NCBI RefSeq assembly: GCF_963678975.1
Contig: NC_089281.1
Location: 23,106,765 to 23,170,764 of the forward strand
Reading direction: 5' to 3'
Source: Dysidea avara
Taxonomy: Eukaryota; Porifera; Demospongiae; Dictyoceratida; Dysideidae
Length of the DNA stretch: 64,000 nucleotides
Shown here: in pieces, positions 32,884 through 47,839 of the stretch
Position numbering within the stretch: the stretch's first letter is position 1
Layout of the letters: the number at the start of each line of letters is the position of its first letter
Notes under the pieces: generated by a model
Databases searched by the model: none
What the model saw: only the letters and a program-made list of their open reading frames with translations
Told to the model about the DNA's origin: nothing
Translations under genes and position numbers: made by a program

Positions 32884-34250
32884 GCCATTGCAGCTGCAAC
32901 AAAATTGACACATTGGAACATTAGCACATCAGAATATCACAGCAGGTAATTGTGAAGCCCTTCAAGGTTGATATCATGTGGCAAACACTGTCCCCCCCCC
33001 CCCCCAAGAATTATGCACAATGTTGCACGCTATAAAGTGATTCCTCACAACACAACACTACTCATTTTCAAACTATGCTGGATGAATGCCTTGAACACTA
33101 AGGTGGTAGAATTCTGAACAGTCCTAGATGATGCTATACCTTTCTACAGGACATATTTTTGTTGTGGACCACCAGAAAATGTCTCTTCTATCTCCTTATT
33201 TATACCAACATACGTAGCTTGCTATACTGCTCTTCAGAAGAATACTGCGACTGCGACTGCTCTATTAGAGTATCTCAATTCATTGATGCTATTGAGCTAG
33301 GCTCTCAATGCTATAGATAATTTTATGGGGCTAAGCCCTTCCATAATCTTTTTGACAGGGGATACAGCCCCCCTTCCCCACTGCCCCTGGCACTAGGGGA
33401 ACAAAGTTCCTAAGCATATAGCGTTTTTAAACTTTCGTAAAAGTACTCTGTTATCTAGATCAAGTCCTTTGGTGTTTGTTCGTCATAGATTCCACCAAGT
33501 AACTAATAACGTATTTAGTCACACTGCTAGTAACTAGGAATAACTGTCCAAAATATAACATAGCTACTTAACCGCTAGTAATCATACTTTTAATAGAGAT
33601 TTCCAACCTATCGATTTTTTCACATATATATTTGCTAATTAAGTTACACCCCTTCAGCAAGTGTTTCACGAGCTGCTGTTTTAGTATGTAGTAGCCAATG
33701 CTTTGTACTTCGTAATGCACTTTACCGAATTAAATTTCATCCAGTAGTTATTGAAATTCGCGAAATCAAAGTTTGAGAAATAAAATTCCCCAATGGGAGC
33801 CCATACAAAAATTCTGTACGACATAATGTATGGGAAAGCACAGGATTTTATGGCACTAGTTATAGTAAAATGTTATTGAGTTTTCTGCGAGTTTTAGGGA
33901 TGAAAGAGTTCTAGGTAAAGTAGGTACACTGATTCTGAATTTGGCATTGGTTATTTAATGAAAAGATGTTATGTGGTGGTTAACGACAAAAATTTGTCTT
34001 GTAAAAGGGTATAGCACCATCTAGGACACTTCAGAATTCTGCGTTACAACCATCCTGGCGTTCAAGACATCCATCCACGTCAATACAAATACAGTTTGAA
34101 AGTGAGTAGTTTGTTGTGTTGTGAGGAATTGCTTTATAGCATGCAAGGTAATGCATAACTTTTGAAAAAACACTGTTTGGCAAGTGATACCAACCTTGTA
34201 AGGCTTTACAACTGTTATTAATGTCTTTTTTGTTGCAGCTGCATGACTGT
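32884..34250. mobile_element. About 1.37-kb element with about 250-bp inverted repeats
   Basis: Left arm phrases (GCAGCTGCAACAAAATTGAC, TATAAAGTGATTCCTCACAA, ACCTTGAAGGGC-like) return inverted at 34010-34250 (GTTGTGAGGAATTGCTTTAT, TGTTGCAGCTGCAT). The arms are roughly 80% alike. The left arm holds a 14-base C run at about 32992. The interior has a 20-bp motif copy at 33255-33274 and no open reading frame. Confidence 0.75.
33255..33274 (+). repeat. Dispersed 20-bp motif
   Basis: GACTGCTCTATTAGAGTATC, an exact reverse complement of the consensus. It lies inside the inverted-repeat element. Confidence 0.9.
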
Positions 34251-34644
34251 ACTTCTAGTCAGAGACAGTTTATTGTCTCTTTATTATGCAATGATGTCAT
34301 CATATTATATAATAATTACTATCTTCTGTACTTTTAGCATGGCAAATAAAGTGAAGTAGTAGCTATCAAAAAATTGCTGTGTTATAATAATATTAAAGAA
34401 TACTGGTCATATATGTTGGAATCTGATTGTCATATTTTGCAAAGTAATTGTTAATTGTGCCCTGCAATGTCAAAGGTCACTCTGTAATACAATATCACTA
34501 ATTAATCATCTGTAAATATGTTTGGGGTGCCTGTATATAATTTGTATTTACAAAACTTGCACTATTCTTAGCAAATTACTGACTCAAACATCAAATATTA
34601 CAAATGGTCATTAAATTCTACAAAGGAGTGGTCTCTTTAAAAAG

Positions 34645-35540
34645 GTTTTACCAAGAGTTCACAATAGAGTAGTGGGGTCCCACTCATATCAGGAAGTTTG
34701 GCTCAAAAACGGAAATTTCATGCCAGCTGCAGGTGATTTGCCCAATTATAATCAAAACAATTTAGCAGCTGCAACTATTTTAACTTGTTATATTTCATTG
34801 ATTATAAGGCTTTACTGTTGCTGTTTTTCACTTTTGTAGGTTTTGAGACGTTTCTGCTTAAAGGAGTCATCAAAGGCCGTCTGTGCTGCGTATAGTGTAT
34901 TCATGACAGGTGTACTGGATCCAGGCCGGAACATTAGAACAGAAGTTCTTTAATAAAATCATTTTAAAGCTCTGTATTAATTCTAAGAAGTGATTTATAG
35001 TTAAAGCCTTGCTGTGCGTTACTAGTCAGACCTTGCCAGACGGAGTCCATGCCAAATCAAAGTAATAATCTCGCTCAGAATCACGCACATACTTAACCTA
35101 CAACTTTGCCATCATTTTGACAAGTGATAGTTTACGCTATAAGTGGTCACTATGGCTTGTTGGAATCGCTCAAGAATAAGCTAAACGAATCTAGCAGCGA
35201 ATCCGGGATAATCCAAACGTGTCACGAGATATGAATGAATCTATTAGAATTATCAAAATGCCCATTTGAAATGTATTGCAGATGATGGTGTTCCTTTATT
35301 GTGAAAATGATGAACGGAGTTTTTGTGTACTGAGCTTCATTTGGTACCATCCTGTTCGCCAAGAGTTGCTCTTTCTCATGGTACTTGCAAATCTGAAATT
35401 CATCTTTTGAGTGAAAAGATATGTGAGTACAAAGTGTCAGTACAATAGAAACTATGCAACTTATAGTGAACAAATCTGTGTAGCTGGACCAAATCTCCGC
35501 AAACTTCTTGATATGACTATATTATGAACTCTTGGTTTTA
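34645..35540. mobile_element. About 0.9-kb inverted-repeat element
   Basis: Left: TTTTACCAAGAGTTCACAAT followed by TCATATCAGGAAGTTT. Right, inverted: AAACTTCTTGATATGACTAT then GAACTCTTGG. Arms are about 60 bp. The end motif CCAAGAGTTCA is akin to that of the MITE at 36403-36702. No transposase. Confidence 0.65.
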
Positions 35541-36402
35541 CCTAGCTCATGCATTTTACTACATTAAGTGGTTTATGTGGTGACAATTTCCGTGATGTCA
35601 TTAGGAGATTCATACTCAAATTTATGGCACTTTGGATATTGTGCTTGGTGCCATGTTAATTACAGAAAAGCCCTAAAAATGTCGTACACAAAAATCACCG
35701 CTCTGCTGACTTCTTTTGCTTATATCTTTTGGTAGGAGCCACCAATTGAGGTGCGGTTTGCACTAAAATGATTCTAATAGATAGCACAATATATGCCATT
35801 CCAAAGAATTTAAGAAATATAAAATTTTTAATTTGGTTGGAAATCTACTTTTAAAACCAGAACACCGAGCAGAACACTCTTTAATTTTTGTATCACACAT
35901 GCTACAGCCATACTAAGTGTGTACTGCTCTTCAATTCATGAGCTTGAGTAGCTAGCTAACCGGCAGACAAAACAATGGCTGAAATGGCCAGGGGGACAGA
36001 ATCAAGAAGTCTACATATGTACCGATCCCTTCTTTCCTTGCTAAACCTGAGTACAATAATTATGAAAAACGTCTTACAAACAAGCCTTCGAAAGTAACTA
36101 AGTACAGAGGTAAGTTACTTTTAACATAGCTATATCCATGCTTTTAACAAAGCAAGTTAAATCATGTTAAATGTAATAACTACCCTAACTCTGGCAACAT
36201 ATTATCCGCGACCCGTAAAAGGATACACCTGGCCATCACTCACTTGTACAAGCAACCTCAGTCATTGGCCTCGCCACTGGCAGAACACCGTACTTTCCAA
36301 GGTACCCACCGCACTGAAACGTCCGGTTAAAAGTATCACGTGCGCAATATACTCAAATCATGGTGTATTGATTAAATTTTATAAAATTACTACTACTACT
36401 AC
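35541..36402. other. No gene recognised
   Basis: Lies between two inverted-repeat elements. The frame at 36164-36415 is unsupported. Confidence 0.35.
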
Positions 36403-36702
36403 CAAGAGTACATAATAATAGAGTAGGGAGGAGAGTGTCTAACTTCACAAACTCACTGCGCTCAGACCTTGCGCAATCAACTATAGCCACCAAAGGTGAC
36501 AAATGGCTTGCTCTATGAAGGAGGTTGTAGCACTTCTACTGCTCAATTAGGAAATATCAACAGTCTTCTGTTCACTTAAAGGTATTGATTTATTACTAGA
36601 AGTTTTATGGATTGAAGTAGGAGGGTTTGAGCGCAGTGTGTTTGTATGGAGTATATTGAGAGTTAGACACTCTCCTCCCTCTTCTATTATTATGTACTCT
36701 TG
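36403..36702. mobile_element. 300-bp MITE abutting the pseudohexokinase stop codon
   Basis: The ends CAAGAGTACATAATAATAGA and their inverse begin about 40-bp arms including GGAGGAGAGTGTCTAACT, with a second inner inverted pair (CACTGCGCTCA and TGAGCGCAGTG). It ends 6 bp before the minus-strand stop codon at 36709, so it forms the start of that gene's 3' untranslated region. Confidence 0.88.
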
Positions 36703-36708
36703 CTACTA

Positions 36709-38285
36709 CTATATAAAAGACAAGATAGCTCCACCATATAACATCCCACGAGACATGACATTATCCTTGTACTTAATTTCCAGTTTAGTATCTATGAAAA
36801 CAAATAAATTAATTACAGAATTGATAATCGTAATGAGCATACCTGGTAGCAGAGACTGGACAGATGACTGAACTAATTCCAACCACAAATACATCGTTGA
36901 CGAACCCACCACTCCTACAGTGAAGTCTTGAAGCTTAGCCTACATATAGACCACAATATTTGCTTGTGTAATTACTGTAACATTTAACATGTTAAGTGAC
37001 TATTTGAAACAAAAGTAATTCTGAATTCACCTCTCTTACAAGCGCAGCAATCCCTACTGCCATTAGTTTGGCTGCCCTGCAGTAGACAGCAGAAGTTGCT
37101 TCACCTAATACAACTAAATCTTCTTTGTTCACTTCAACTGACATTTGTTCCAGTAAATGCCCCACAGCTTCACATTTAACAACATACCTAGAACCAGTTG
37201 GTCCATTAAAATGGAGTTAATTTTACACACTTACTTATTCCCAGTAAAGCACTCCCTGTTACTAGCAATGCCATTTAATAAGGATATAAAAGTGTCCTTG
37301 TCTAAGGTGGGAGGTAGTTTTCCATTGAACAGTTTTCCTTCGGCAATTTTGCTAATACAAACTCGCCACAATATGTCTGATAAGTAGACGTCAGAAACAA
37401 CCTTCTCAAATCTGTGTAAGATTAATTATTAAACTGTTGCTTTCTCAAGTGAGTAGACTCACAATTTTCTCCCCTTGTTATTGCTGTCAGCATCAACAGC
37501 AAAGTCAATATCAGCAAGGTACTCATCCAGGCTCCTGTTCTGTTCTCCAATTGTAGCCCAGTTGGTAACAACAGCTACTTCACTAGGCTGGCTTGTGTTC
37601 ATACGAGTCAGTTTGTCTGCACTACTTCTGTAGCAAGCGTTACTGGCATAAGACGCAAGGGAAACTACGACATCACAATTATGGTATTTCATTCCATAAA
37701 CTAGACCGGCCATACATTCAGGAACCACCTTCACTGGCAATGTAAAGCCCTAAGTCACATGCAGTGTAGTAATGAACAAAACAGCACTTAACAAACCTGA
37801 ACTTCTATTGGAGCCTTCAGCAGCTCAATAATATCAGCATTACTGTCTCCTTCAATTGTCCAGTTGGTAAGACACTTTGAAGTTAGTTTACCATCTTCTG
37901 GAGTGAAGCTATGGACTAACACTACAGAGCAGTTACGAGTTATGTTTGCTGCCCCCACTGCAAGCTGATATAGCCGAGCTATCAATGAGTCTAGTGTGGT
38001 CACATCTGAAGATAGCAGTGCAATGCCATCTTGAAGCTGTACGTCAAATTTCCCACCACAAGTGGCAACTCGATAACCAAATACACCAGCGTCAGTCCAG
38101 TATAGGACAACAGACTCTTTGTCAGAGATATGACTATCAGTAACAGTGGGTAGAGGAGCAATATCAACTTTTATTGGACTAGCATGGGACTCTTTGGATA
38201 AGCTCTCAATAAGATCAGTTTGTAGTTTCCCTGTCAAGTTCTCTAAATCATCAGCAGACATCTCAAACTGGTCTAATGGATTGAG
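36709..38285 (-). CDS. Hexokinase-like domain without catalytic residues (pseudohexokinase), C-terminal half of an NMNAT fusion
   Basis: Six minus-strand exons (37797-38285, 37463-37749, 37235-37411, 37031-37187, 36843-36939, 36709-36791) join in phase at GT/AG sites to 429 codons plus stop, close to the size of a hexokinase domain. Alignment from memory of glucokinase/hexokinase landmarks is collinear: FEMSADDLENL...LSKESH; LTNWTIEGDSNADIIELLK for the NWTKGF...G.VVxLL block; YASNACY for GTGSNACY; NWATIGEQNRSLDEY for EWGAFGD..LDE; KLFEKVVSDVYLSDI for QLFEKMVSGMYLGE; FTVGVVGS for ITVGVDGS. But phosphate loop DLGGTNFR is replaced by WTDAGVFGYR. Catalytic NDT is PEC, glucose-binding NxEW is VTNW, and the adenine loop GSGKGAAL is VMSRGMLYGGAI. 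Homology starts at the exon edge, before any Met, implying an upstream exon. The first Met (38261) is an alternative start. Confidence 0.82.
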
Positions 38286-38415
38286 CTATATGATAGGAAA
38301 GAACACTTACAACACATAGTGAAAGGCTTACTTAAGGAATACAGCACAGGTACAAACCAAATGCCAAGTAAATTTTCTATTTACATGAATGCAGCACAGA
38401 ATTTATTGCACTTAC
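38286..38415 (-). other. 130-bp intron joining NMNAT to the pseudohexokinase
   Basis: Starts GTAAGTGC and ends TTTCCTATCATATAG on the minus strand. Size and signals match the other introns of this unit (50-150 bp). Both flanking exons are phase 0, so splicing keeps one frame of 650 codons. No room is evident for a separate promoter and 5' exon. Confidence 0.75.
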
Positions 38416-39520
38416 TGAATACAGAGTAGGATTGCTTTTGATGTAGTCCACAACTGGGTCTGGGACTAGATACTTTATGCTCTGCCCCCTAGCCAGTGAC
38501 CGCCTGCAGAATGCGAACACCTCAGTACCTACCTACTACAGCCATGAGCAAAAGTCTGACTCTTGCCATAGGTTTTAACAACTACGATGTACAGTAATGC
38601 TCAAGTCTTACTCACCTAATCTTTGTGGAGCTCACTGCATTAGCAATCCATTCTGTTACAATTTCAATGTTGTTCTATCCAGTAAAAAAAATGCATTATC
38701 CTACAGTATGTTTGTAATGTATGCTTAACCTGGTGTCGTAGTAGGATGGGTGACTTGTAAATGAACCTTTGTGGGTTGTAGCCAATTCTACTGATCACCA
38801 CAAGACCAAATCGACCAACTATTTCATCAATCTACACACAAGCACTAGTGCTAATGCACTGCAAGACCTGTGTACACTTACATACATCTTCCTCTTTCCA
38901 TAGGTTAGGTACACTAAACGACTCTAACAAATCTGCTCCACACAGGAAACGAACATTGACATCCTCCCAGCCAGCTAGGAAGAGACATACAGTATTATTG
39001 TGATCAAGTAGTCACACAAAGGAAAAATCGTGCACATATACCTTTAGCAGTGACCTCTTCTTGAAAGTGTCGTAAAACTTTCACTGTAGTAGACCACTCT
39101 GACTGACGTATCTCCCAATCTGATACACTTCATTAGCCAATAGTAGCAATAAAACTAATAATCAAGCTCATGCATACCTGAGCCAATCAGATGACTGGGT
39201 AGCAAGTCGGCACATAGTCAAACGATGTTCTCCAGGTACCAAACCCTGGAACGTTAAAATCTTCCCCACAGTTTTACCATAACAATTTTACTCACCTTTT
39301 TACCATATGCGTCATGAGTTGGTGATACAATACCAGCCACTACTGTGAAGTGTCCACTTCTCTGCAGAAAGTCTCTTGACAATTCTGTTAGTGTATTATA
39401 ATGAGCTACTGCACATTATGAAATATATATATACACACCAAACAACCTCAGGTGAAGGTTGGTGATCGGACTGAAACACCCACACAATGCTAACACAATC
39501 CTATTCCTCTGGTGAGACAT
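38416..39520 (-). CDS. NMNAT: Nicotinamide/nicotinate mononucleotide adenylyltransferase (NMNAT), N-terminal half of a fusion
   Basis: Joins NMN or NaMN to ATP-derived AMP to make NAD(+)/NaAD, the last common step of NAD synthesis. Eight minus-strand exons (39439-39520, 39296-39384, 39178-39245, 39042-39127, 38886-38974, 38730-38831, 38616-38674, 38416-38503) sum to 663 nt, 221 codons, with all phases consistent. Landmarks: [14 protein letters not shown] (nucleotidyltransferase G-x-F-x-P-x-T-x-x-H box), [28 protein letters not shown], and [20 protein letters not shown] (the SxTxxR motif). Catalytic residues are intact. The last exon ends at a GTAAGT donor in phase 0 after NPTLYS; the next in-phase acceptor (TATATAG at 38286-38292) opens the hexokinase-like exons. 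If that intron is retained, the protein ends 12 codons later at 38377-38379. Start ATG is at 39520. Confidence 0.93.
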
Positions 39521-39594
39521 GACTCTAGCAAACTATCACGGTAAACAACAACATAAAACAGTTTTCTTTTTTTTACGTACAATGTAACATGTGA

Positions 39595-40122
39595 TTATTC
39601 AATCACCACACAGCTCCTTCTGGATTGGGAACGTTTTAATTCAAGCCCTTTGATTATGATGGCAGAAAGTGCCTTAGAGTACGTTACTGTAATGCCACGA
39701 TCCCCAGTTGTACATACATTCATTGGAGCCACTGAAAGTAAAATGTGAACATCTTCACCCAATGGTATGAAACCAGGCACCTTCTAATAAGGAATTTTCA
39801 GAGTTTATGAATTGTGTGTAATCATAATCATGTGTGAAGCCAGTTCGGAGAGATGAAACTGATACAGTAAGATCGAAGGAATGCCAAAGATTTGGGAAAC
39901 ACCGCAATGCTATAGATATGATGCTACGGAAAGCATAATACAGTCAATACTGTACTAAAAGCTCATGCTAATAACAAGGTATACTACCTATTACAACAGG
40001 GAGCTCACTTGTATAGGTACAACAACAGTTGGGCTTTTCTTTCTGCTATGTTTGGTTATCCTCCCAATGCGGGATTTACTGTGAGGTCCCTTTCCCTTTT
40101 TCTGCCGCTTCTTCCCTGCCAT
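39595..40122 (-). CDS. Small basic two-exon protein of unknown function
   Basis: Exons 40009-40122 and 39595-39783 (GTGAGC donor, TTATTAG acceptor, phase 0) encode 100 residues. The N-terminus (MAGKKRQKKGKGPHSKSRIG) is strongly basic, like a nuclear or nucleolar targeting sequence. The second exon (VPGFIPLGEDVHILLSVAPM, then ITVTYSKALSAIIIKGLELK) looks like a small beta-rich fold. I do not recognise the family. The stop codon is only 74 bp before the NMNAT start on the same strand, unusually tight for animal genes. A 5' leader and head-to-head arrangement with the plus gene at 40606 suggest that the unit's promoter lies in 40123-40605. Confidence 0.6.
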
Positions 40123-40605
40123 ATGTTTAGCCTGTTAATTCTATAGGATTAGTTTATGTACAATCATTCAAACACAATGTAGCAATCGATACACATATTA
40201 CAAAATTTTAAGTAACAAGTGCACTTTTATTAATCTTAGCATAGGGTATACATATACCATACTGAGTGAATGCAGAAGAAATGTCAGCTGTATGGCTCCT
40301 AGAATTCTTGGGGAGTCACCACCGGTCTGGGATATTGACTTTGACCATACGCTTGACTATTATGCAGGCAAGCTTTCACGATTTCAGTAGCCATGTTTTA
40401 ATAGCGGAACACATAAAAACTCGCAAATATTTGAACTTCTGCATGTTCATAGAGTTTTGACCATTCCTTCATCATGGTGTACACATTATAACATTCTTAC
40501 GTGTCTCGATGAACAAAACAGCACGAGCACGAACCTTCCTAATGTTGCTCACGTGGGACACGCGTTAAAATTGGGAGACGCTATTTTTCTACCCGCGATC
40601 GCGAG
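40123..40605. promoter_or_regulatory. Divergent intergenic region, likely shared promoter
   Basis: 483 bp between start codons of two divergent genes. No TATA box or named site is evident; the part next to 40606 is GC-richer (CGCGATCGCGAG at 40594-40605). Confidence 0.4.
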
Positions 40606-41206
40606 ATGTCACTATTACCCGTACTGCGAGAAGAAGAAGAGCTGGAGGACAGCGATGCTGAGAGTTCCCATCCCAGGCGAGAATCCTTCGCAACTGTCAG
40701 AAAAAGAAGACAATCTGTATACTGTCAGCGACAGAGTATCAAGGCAATTGATCTTGGGGCAATTGTAGCAGAACAGAGAAAGATTTCACTTAACCCAAAT
40801 TACACCGGTAAACAAAGTAACGAAAGAAGAGTATCTTTTGCAGAAAGAGAAAGGCTTTCTAAAGCATGTCACCGTCCTGTGGTTGTACCAATGGTCAAAA
40901 TCATTGGCAAGGTACCTGGCTATGTTGATGTCGGTCAACTACAAGGACTAAGAAGAGAGGTATTCTACCATCTATGTAACACACTAACCTGTTACTACCT
41001 GTTCATTTTAGTTTGCAGGGTTACAGAAAGAATACCATGATGTTGTGAACTCCAACTTGAAGGAGATTCACCGCAGACACTTGGAATTGATGGAAGTTAA
41101 TAAAATCAAGTCTGAGCGACTTCGTAAACGATTTATAAACACACTGAAAGCATACGGCATCAGTTCCAACATCATTGCTGACGTGCTTGCAGAACTCATT
41201 GGTTGA
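40606..41206 (+). CDS. 182-residue basic, helical protein of unknown function
   Basis: Two exons, 40606-40959 and 41012-41206, joined by a 52-bp GT/AG intron (GTATTC...ATTTTAG), phase 0. The N-terminus is acidic (REEEELEDSDAE) and followed by Arg/Ser-rich repeats (RRESFATVRKRRQSVY, NERRVSFAERERLS) that look like basophilic kinase sites. The C-terminus (LQKEYHDVVNSNLKEIHRRH, then RKRFINTLKAYGISSNIIAD) is predicted helical. No known domain recognised. Its stop codon is 78 bp from that of the convergent NOG1 gene, so the 3' ends probably overlap. Consistent splicing and the lack of in-frame stops support a real gene. Confidence 0.65.
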
Positions 41207-41284
41207 AAAAATCAAGTGTTATTTTTGTACATTTGTACACAATTCAACAACAATTAAAATGCAAGTGTATGTAGGTAGAAATTT

Positions 41285-43159
41285 TTATCTTCTTGATGTC
41301 TTTCCAGATTTTCTTTTACCAGCAAACAAATGCTTTGGCATCTTGGTAGGGATCTTTCTGTCAGCTTCTCCTTTACGGCTGTATCTTGCAATTGGTCTTT
41401 GGGCGATCTTCATTTTCTTTCGAGCTTTGGCAACTTGAGATTCATCTCTTAATCCACTCTTGTCTCGAGGTCTTGACATTGATTGTGAACCATGTTGAGA
41501 AACTTGTGATCTAGTTCTTTTCCTGTCTTTTGGTAAAACAGCAACGTCCATATCCATAGCTTCGGCATCTTGAGCAGCAGTAGACTTAGTTCTTTCTTGC
41601 GATTTTCTACGCTCAAGTGATCGAGCTGTAGTACGTGCAACTCCTGGCCTATTTCCAGATTTTCTGCCGCGTGATTCAATACGTAACAACTGCTTTTTTG
41701 CTCGTATCTTTTTAGCAGTAGAACGCATGGCAAGGATTTCTGGATCTTCCTCATCAGAGTCATATGTACCAGTTGCTTCAAGGAGCTGCTCCTCTTTCTC
41801 AAGCTCATCAAGTTTCTGCAAAATGTCCGGGTCAATAAAATCTGCTATATTGTGCCCATCAAGTATTTCTGGAATTCTGTCATGCTTCTCTTCCGGATTC
41901 TCCAACAAGTATTTCTTCCTCATATCCAAAACGTAGTCATCACCTTCTTCCAACTCAAGATCTCTTTCCGTTTTCTTTTTCACAGCTGTAGGATCATTAG
42001 CAATTCTTTTGGTTCTAGCCCCTTCAGGAATGTGTGGTGGTCGTTTGGACTCATCTGTTTCACTGGGTACAGCCAAGTGGATACGACTGATCAGGTCAGT
42101 GGCATTTTTACCTTTCAACTTAGCCTCTACTCGTTGTACAAGTAATGCGTCACAAGTGGTTGTCTTCACTACAGAAACACCTTCTTCTGTAATAGTGCTC
42201 ATAGGAAGAATGGTGATCCCTTGTGCCTCAAACTGAGTCAATTCATCTTTAATTGACTGGTCTAGTTCCTCTGGTCTGATGATGTCTATCTTGTTGAGAA
42301 TAATGAAGGTAGGCTTGTTGGAAAATAATGGCTTGATGCTGTCAAAAAGTGACAGCTGGTCTTCTAAAGAGTGGCCACATTGCTGTGACACATCCATGAT
42401 AAAAAGAACAGCAGCTCTCAGGTGAGCTAGAGCAGTGATTGCCTGCATCTCAATGGTGTTTCTATTCTCCAACGCATGGTCTAAAATCCCAGGAGTGTCA
42501 ACAACCTGCCAGCGCATGTAACGATAGTCCATGTGTCCAACAAACAATGACTTTGTGGTGAAAGCATAAGGCTGTACTTCTACGTCAGCTCTTGTTACTT
42601 TATTCATGAAACTAGACTTACCAACATTAGGAAAGCCACACACCAGAAGTGTACGAGTGTTGGGATCAATTGATGGCAACCGAGACAAGTGCTGCCTGAC
42701 TTGCTCCAGGTACTGAAGACTTTGGTTTTGTCGTTTCATTATTGTACACATTCTCCCCAATGCTGCACGTTTCAACTGCTTACACCGATAAAGCGAGTCG
42801 GCAAACTTCATCAGACGGACGTAGTCCTTTGATACATTATCAATCAGATTCTTGGCTGTATTTATCTGTCCCAGAGCAAGCTTGTAGTGATCCCTATCAT
42901 ACAACACGTTCATGAGGTCGGCATAAAACGGGTGGACGTCGTCAAGCTTGGGAAACTCTGTCACTATCATTGACAAACGATCGTGAAAGTTCTGCTGAGT
43001 AAACTTTATCTTGCGCGTGTAGAATGACCTGATCCGCGATATCTTGTACTGTTTATGGATCACTGTGGGTGTTTTCCTCTGTGTCTTCGAAAGAGTGATA
43101 TCTATCAAGTCCTTTCCACTTGGAACGACAGTAATCTTTTTAAAGTTATAGTGAGCCAT
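41285..43159 (-). CDS. GTPBP4: Nucleolar GTP-binding protein 1
   Basis: Single 624-codon exon for NOG1/GTPBP4, the GTPase needed for late nucleolar 60S subunit maturation. The start [20 protein letters not shown] at 43159 matches the conserved animal N-terminus; an in-frame extension to 43294 has no ATG and is rejected. The N-terminal helical domain ([20 protein letters not shown]) leads to the Obg-type GTPase domain: G1 [10 protein letters not shown] (about residue 170), G2 region [11 protein letters not shown]3 DTPGILDH and G4 NKIDI (about 300). A basic NOGCT-like tail ends in RKSGKTSRR. Length is near the animal norm (about 634). All nucleotide-binding residues are intact. It is head-to-head with DHX15. 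Confidence 0.98.
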   Translation of the reverse strand: MAHYNFKKITVVPSGKDLIDITLSKTQRKTPTVIHKQYKISRIRSFYTRKIKFTQQNFHDRLSMIVTEFPKLDDVHPFYADLMNVLYDRDHYKLALGQINTAKNLIDNVSKDYVRLMKFADSLYRCKQLKRAALGRMCTIMKRQNQSLQYLEQVRQHLSRLPSIDPNTRTLLVCGFPNVGKSSFMNKVTRADVEVQPYAFTTKSLFVGHMDYRYMRWQVVDTPGILDHALENRNTIEMQAITALAHLRAAVLFIMDVSQQCGHSLEDQLSLFDSIKPLFSNKPTFIILNKIDIIRPEELDQSIKDELTQFEAQGITILPMSTITEEGVSVVKTTTCDALLVQRVEAKLKGKNATDLISRIHLAVPSETDESKRPPHIPEGARTKRIANDPTAVKKKTERDLELEEGDDYVLDMRKKYLLENPEEKHDRIPEILDGHNIADFIDPDILQKLDELEKEEQLLEATGTYDSDEEDPEILAMRSTAKKIRAKKQLLRIESRGRKSGNRPGVARTTARSLERRKSQERTKSTAAQDAEAMDMDVAVLPKDRKRTRSQVSQHGSQSMSRPRDKSGLRDESQVAKARKKMKIAQRPIARYSRKGEADRKIPTKMPKHLFAGKRKSGKTSRR

Positions 43160-43305
43160 TTCTTGCACTAAATTCAAACAACCTGTACTCTTAATACTAA
43201 CACAACCTTTCTTCGGACGTCCCCCAGACCCTTCGCCACGTGGTGTAATATTCTGATCACGTGAGTTAGTTACTGGAGGCGGATTGCGGGGCAACAGTAG
43301 CAGAA
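43160..43305. promoter_or_regulatory. Bidirectional promoter between NOG1 and DHX15
   Basis: 146 bp separate the two start codons, and both products act in ribosome biogenesis or RNP remodelling. It contains ATCACGTGAG (a CACGTG E-box at about 43257). This is only a sequence match, but E-boxes of this type bind Myc-family factors that drive ribosome-biogenesis genes in animals. Confidence 0.55.

Positions 43306-47839
<4,534 letters not shown>

Noticed and set aside
36164..36415. 83-codon plus frame near the MITE
   Set aside because: Low coding quality, ends in a CTA/ACT simple repeat, and no domain.
38259..38261. ATG at 38261 as the sole start of an independent hexokinase-like gene
   Set aside because: Hexokinase homology begins upstream of it at a splice acceptor and only 130 bp separates it from the NMNAT exon; kept only as an alternative.
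43160..43294. N-terminal extension of NOG1 to 43294
   Set aside because: The upstream frame starts at TTG, has no ATG, lacks conservation and would run into the DHX15 promoter; animal NOG1 proteins start at MAHYNF.
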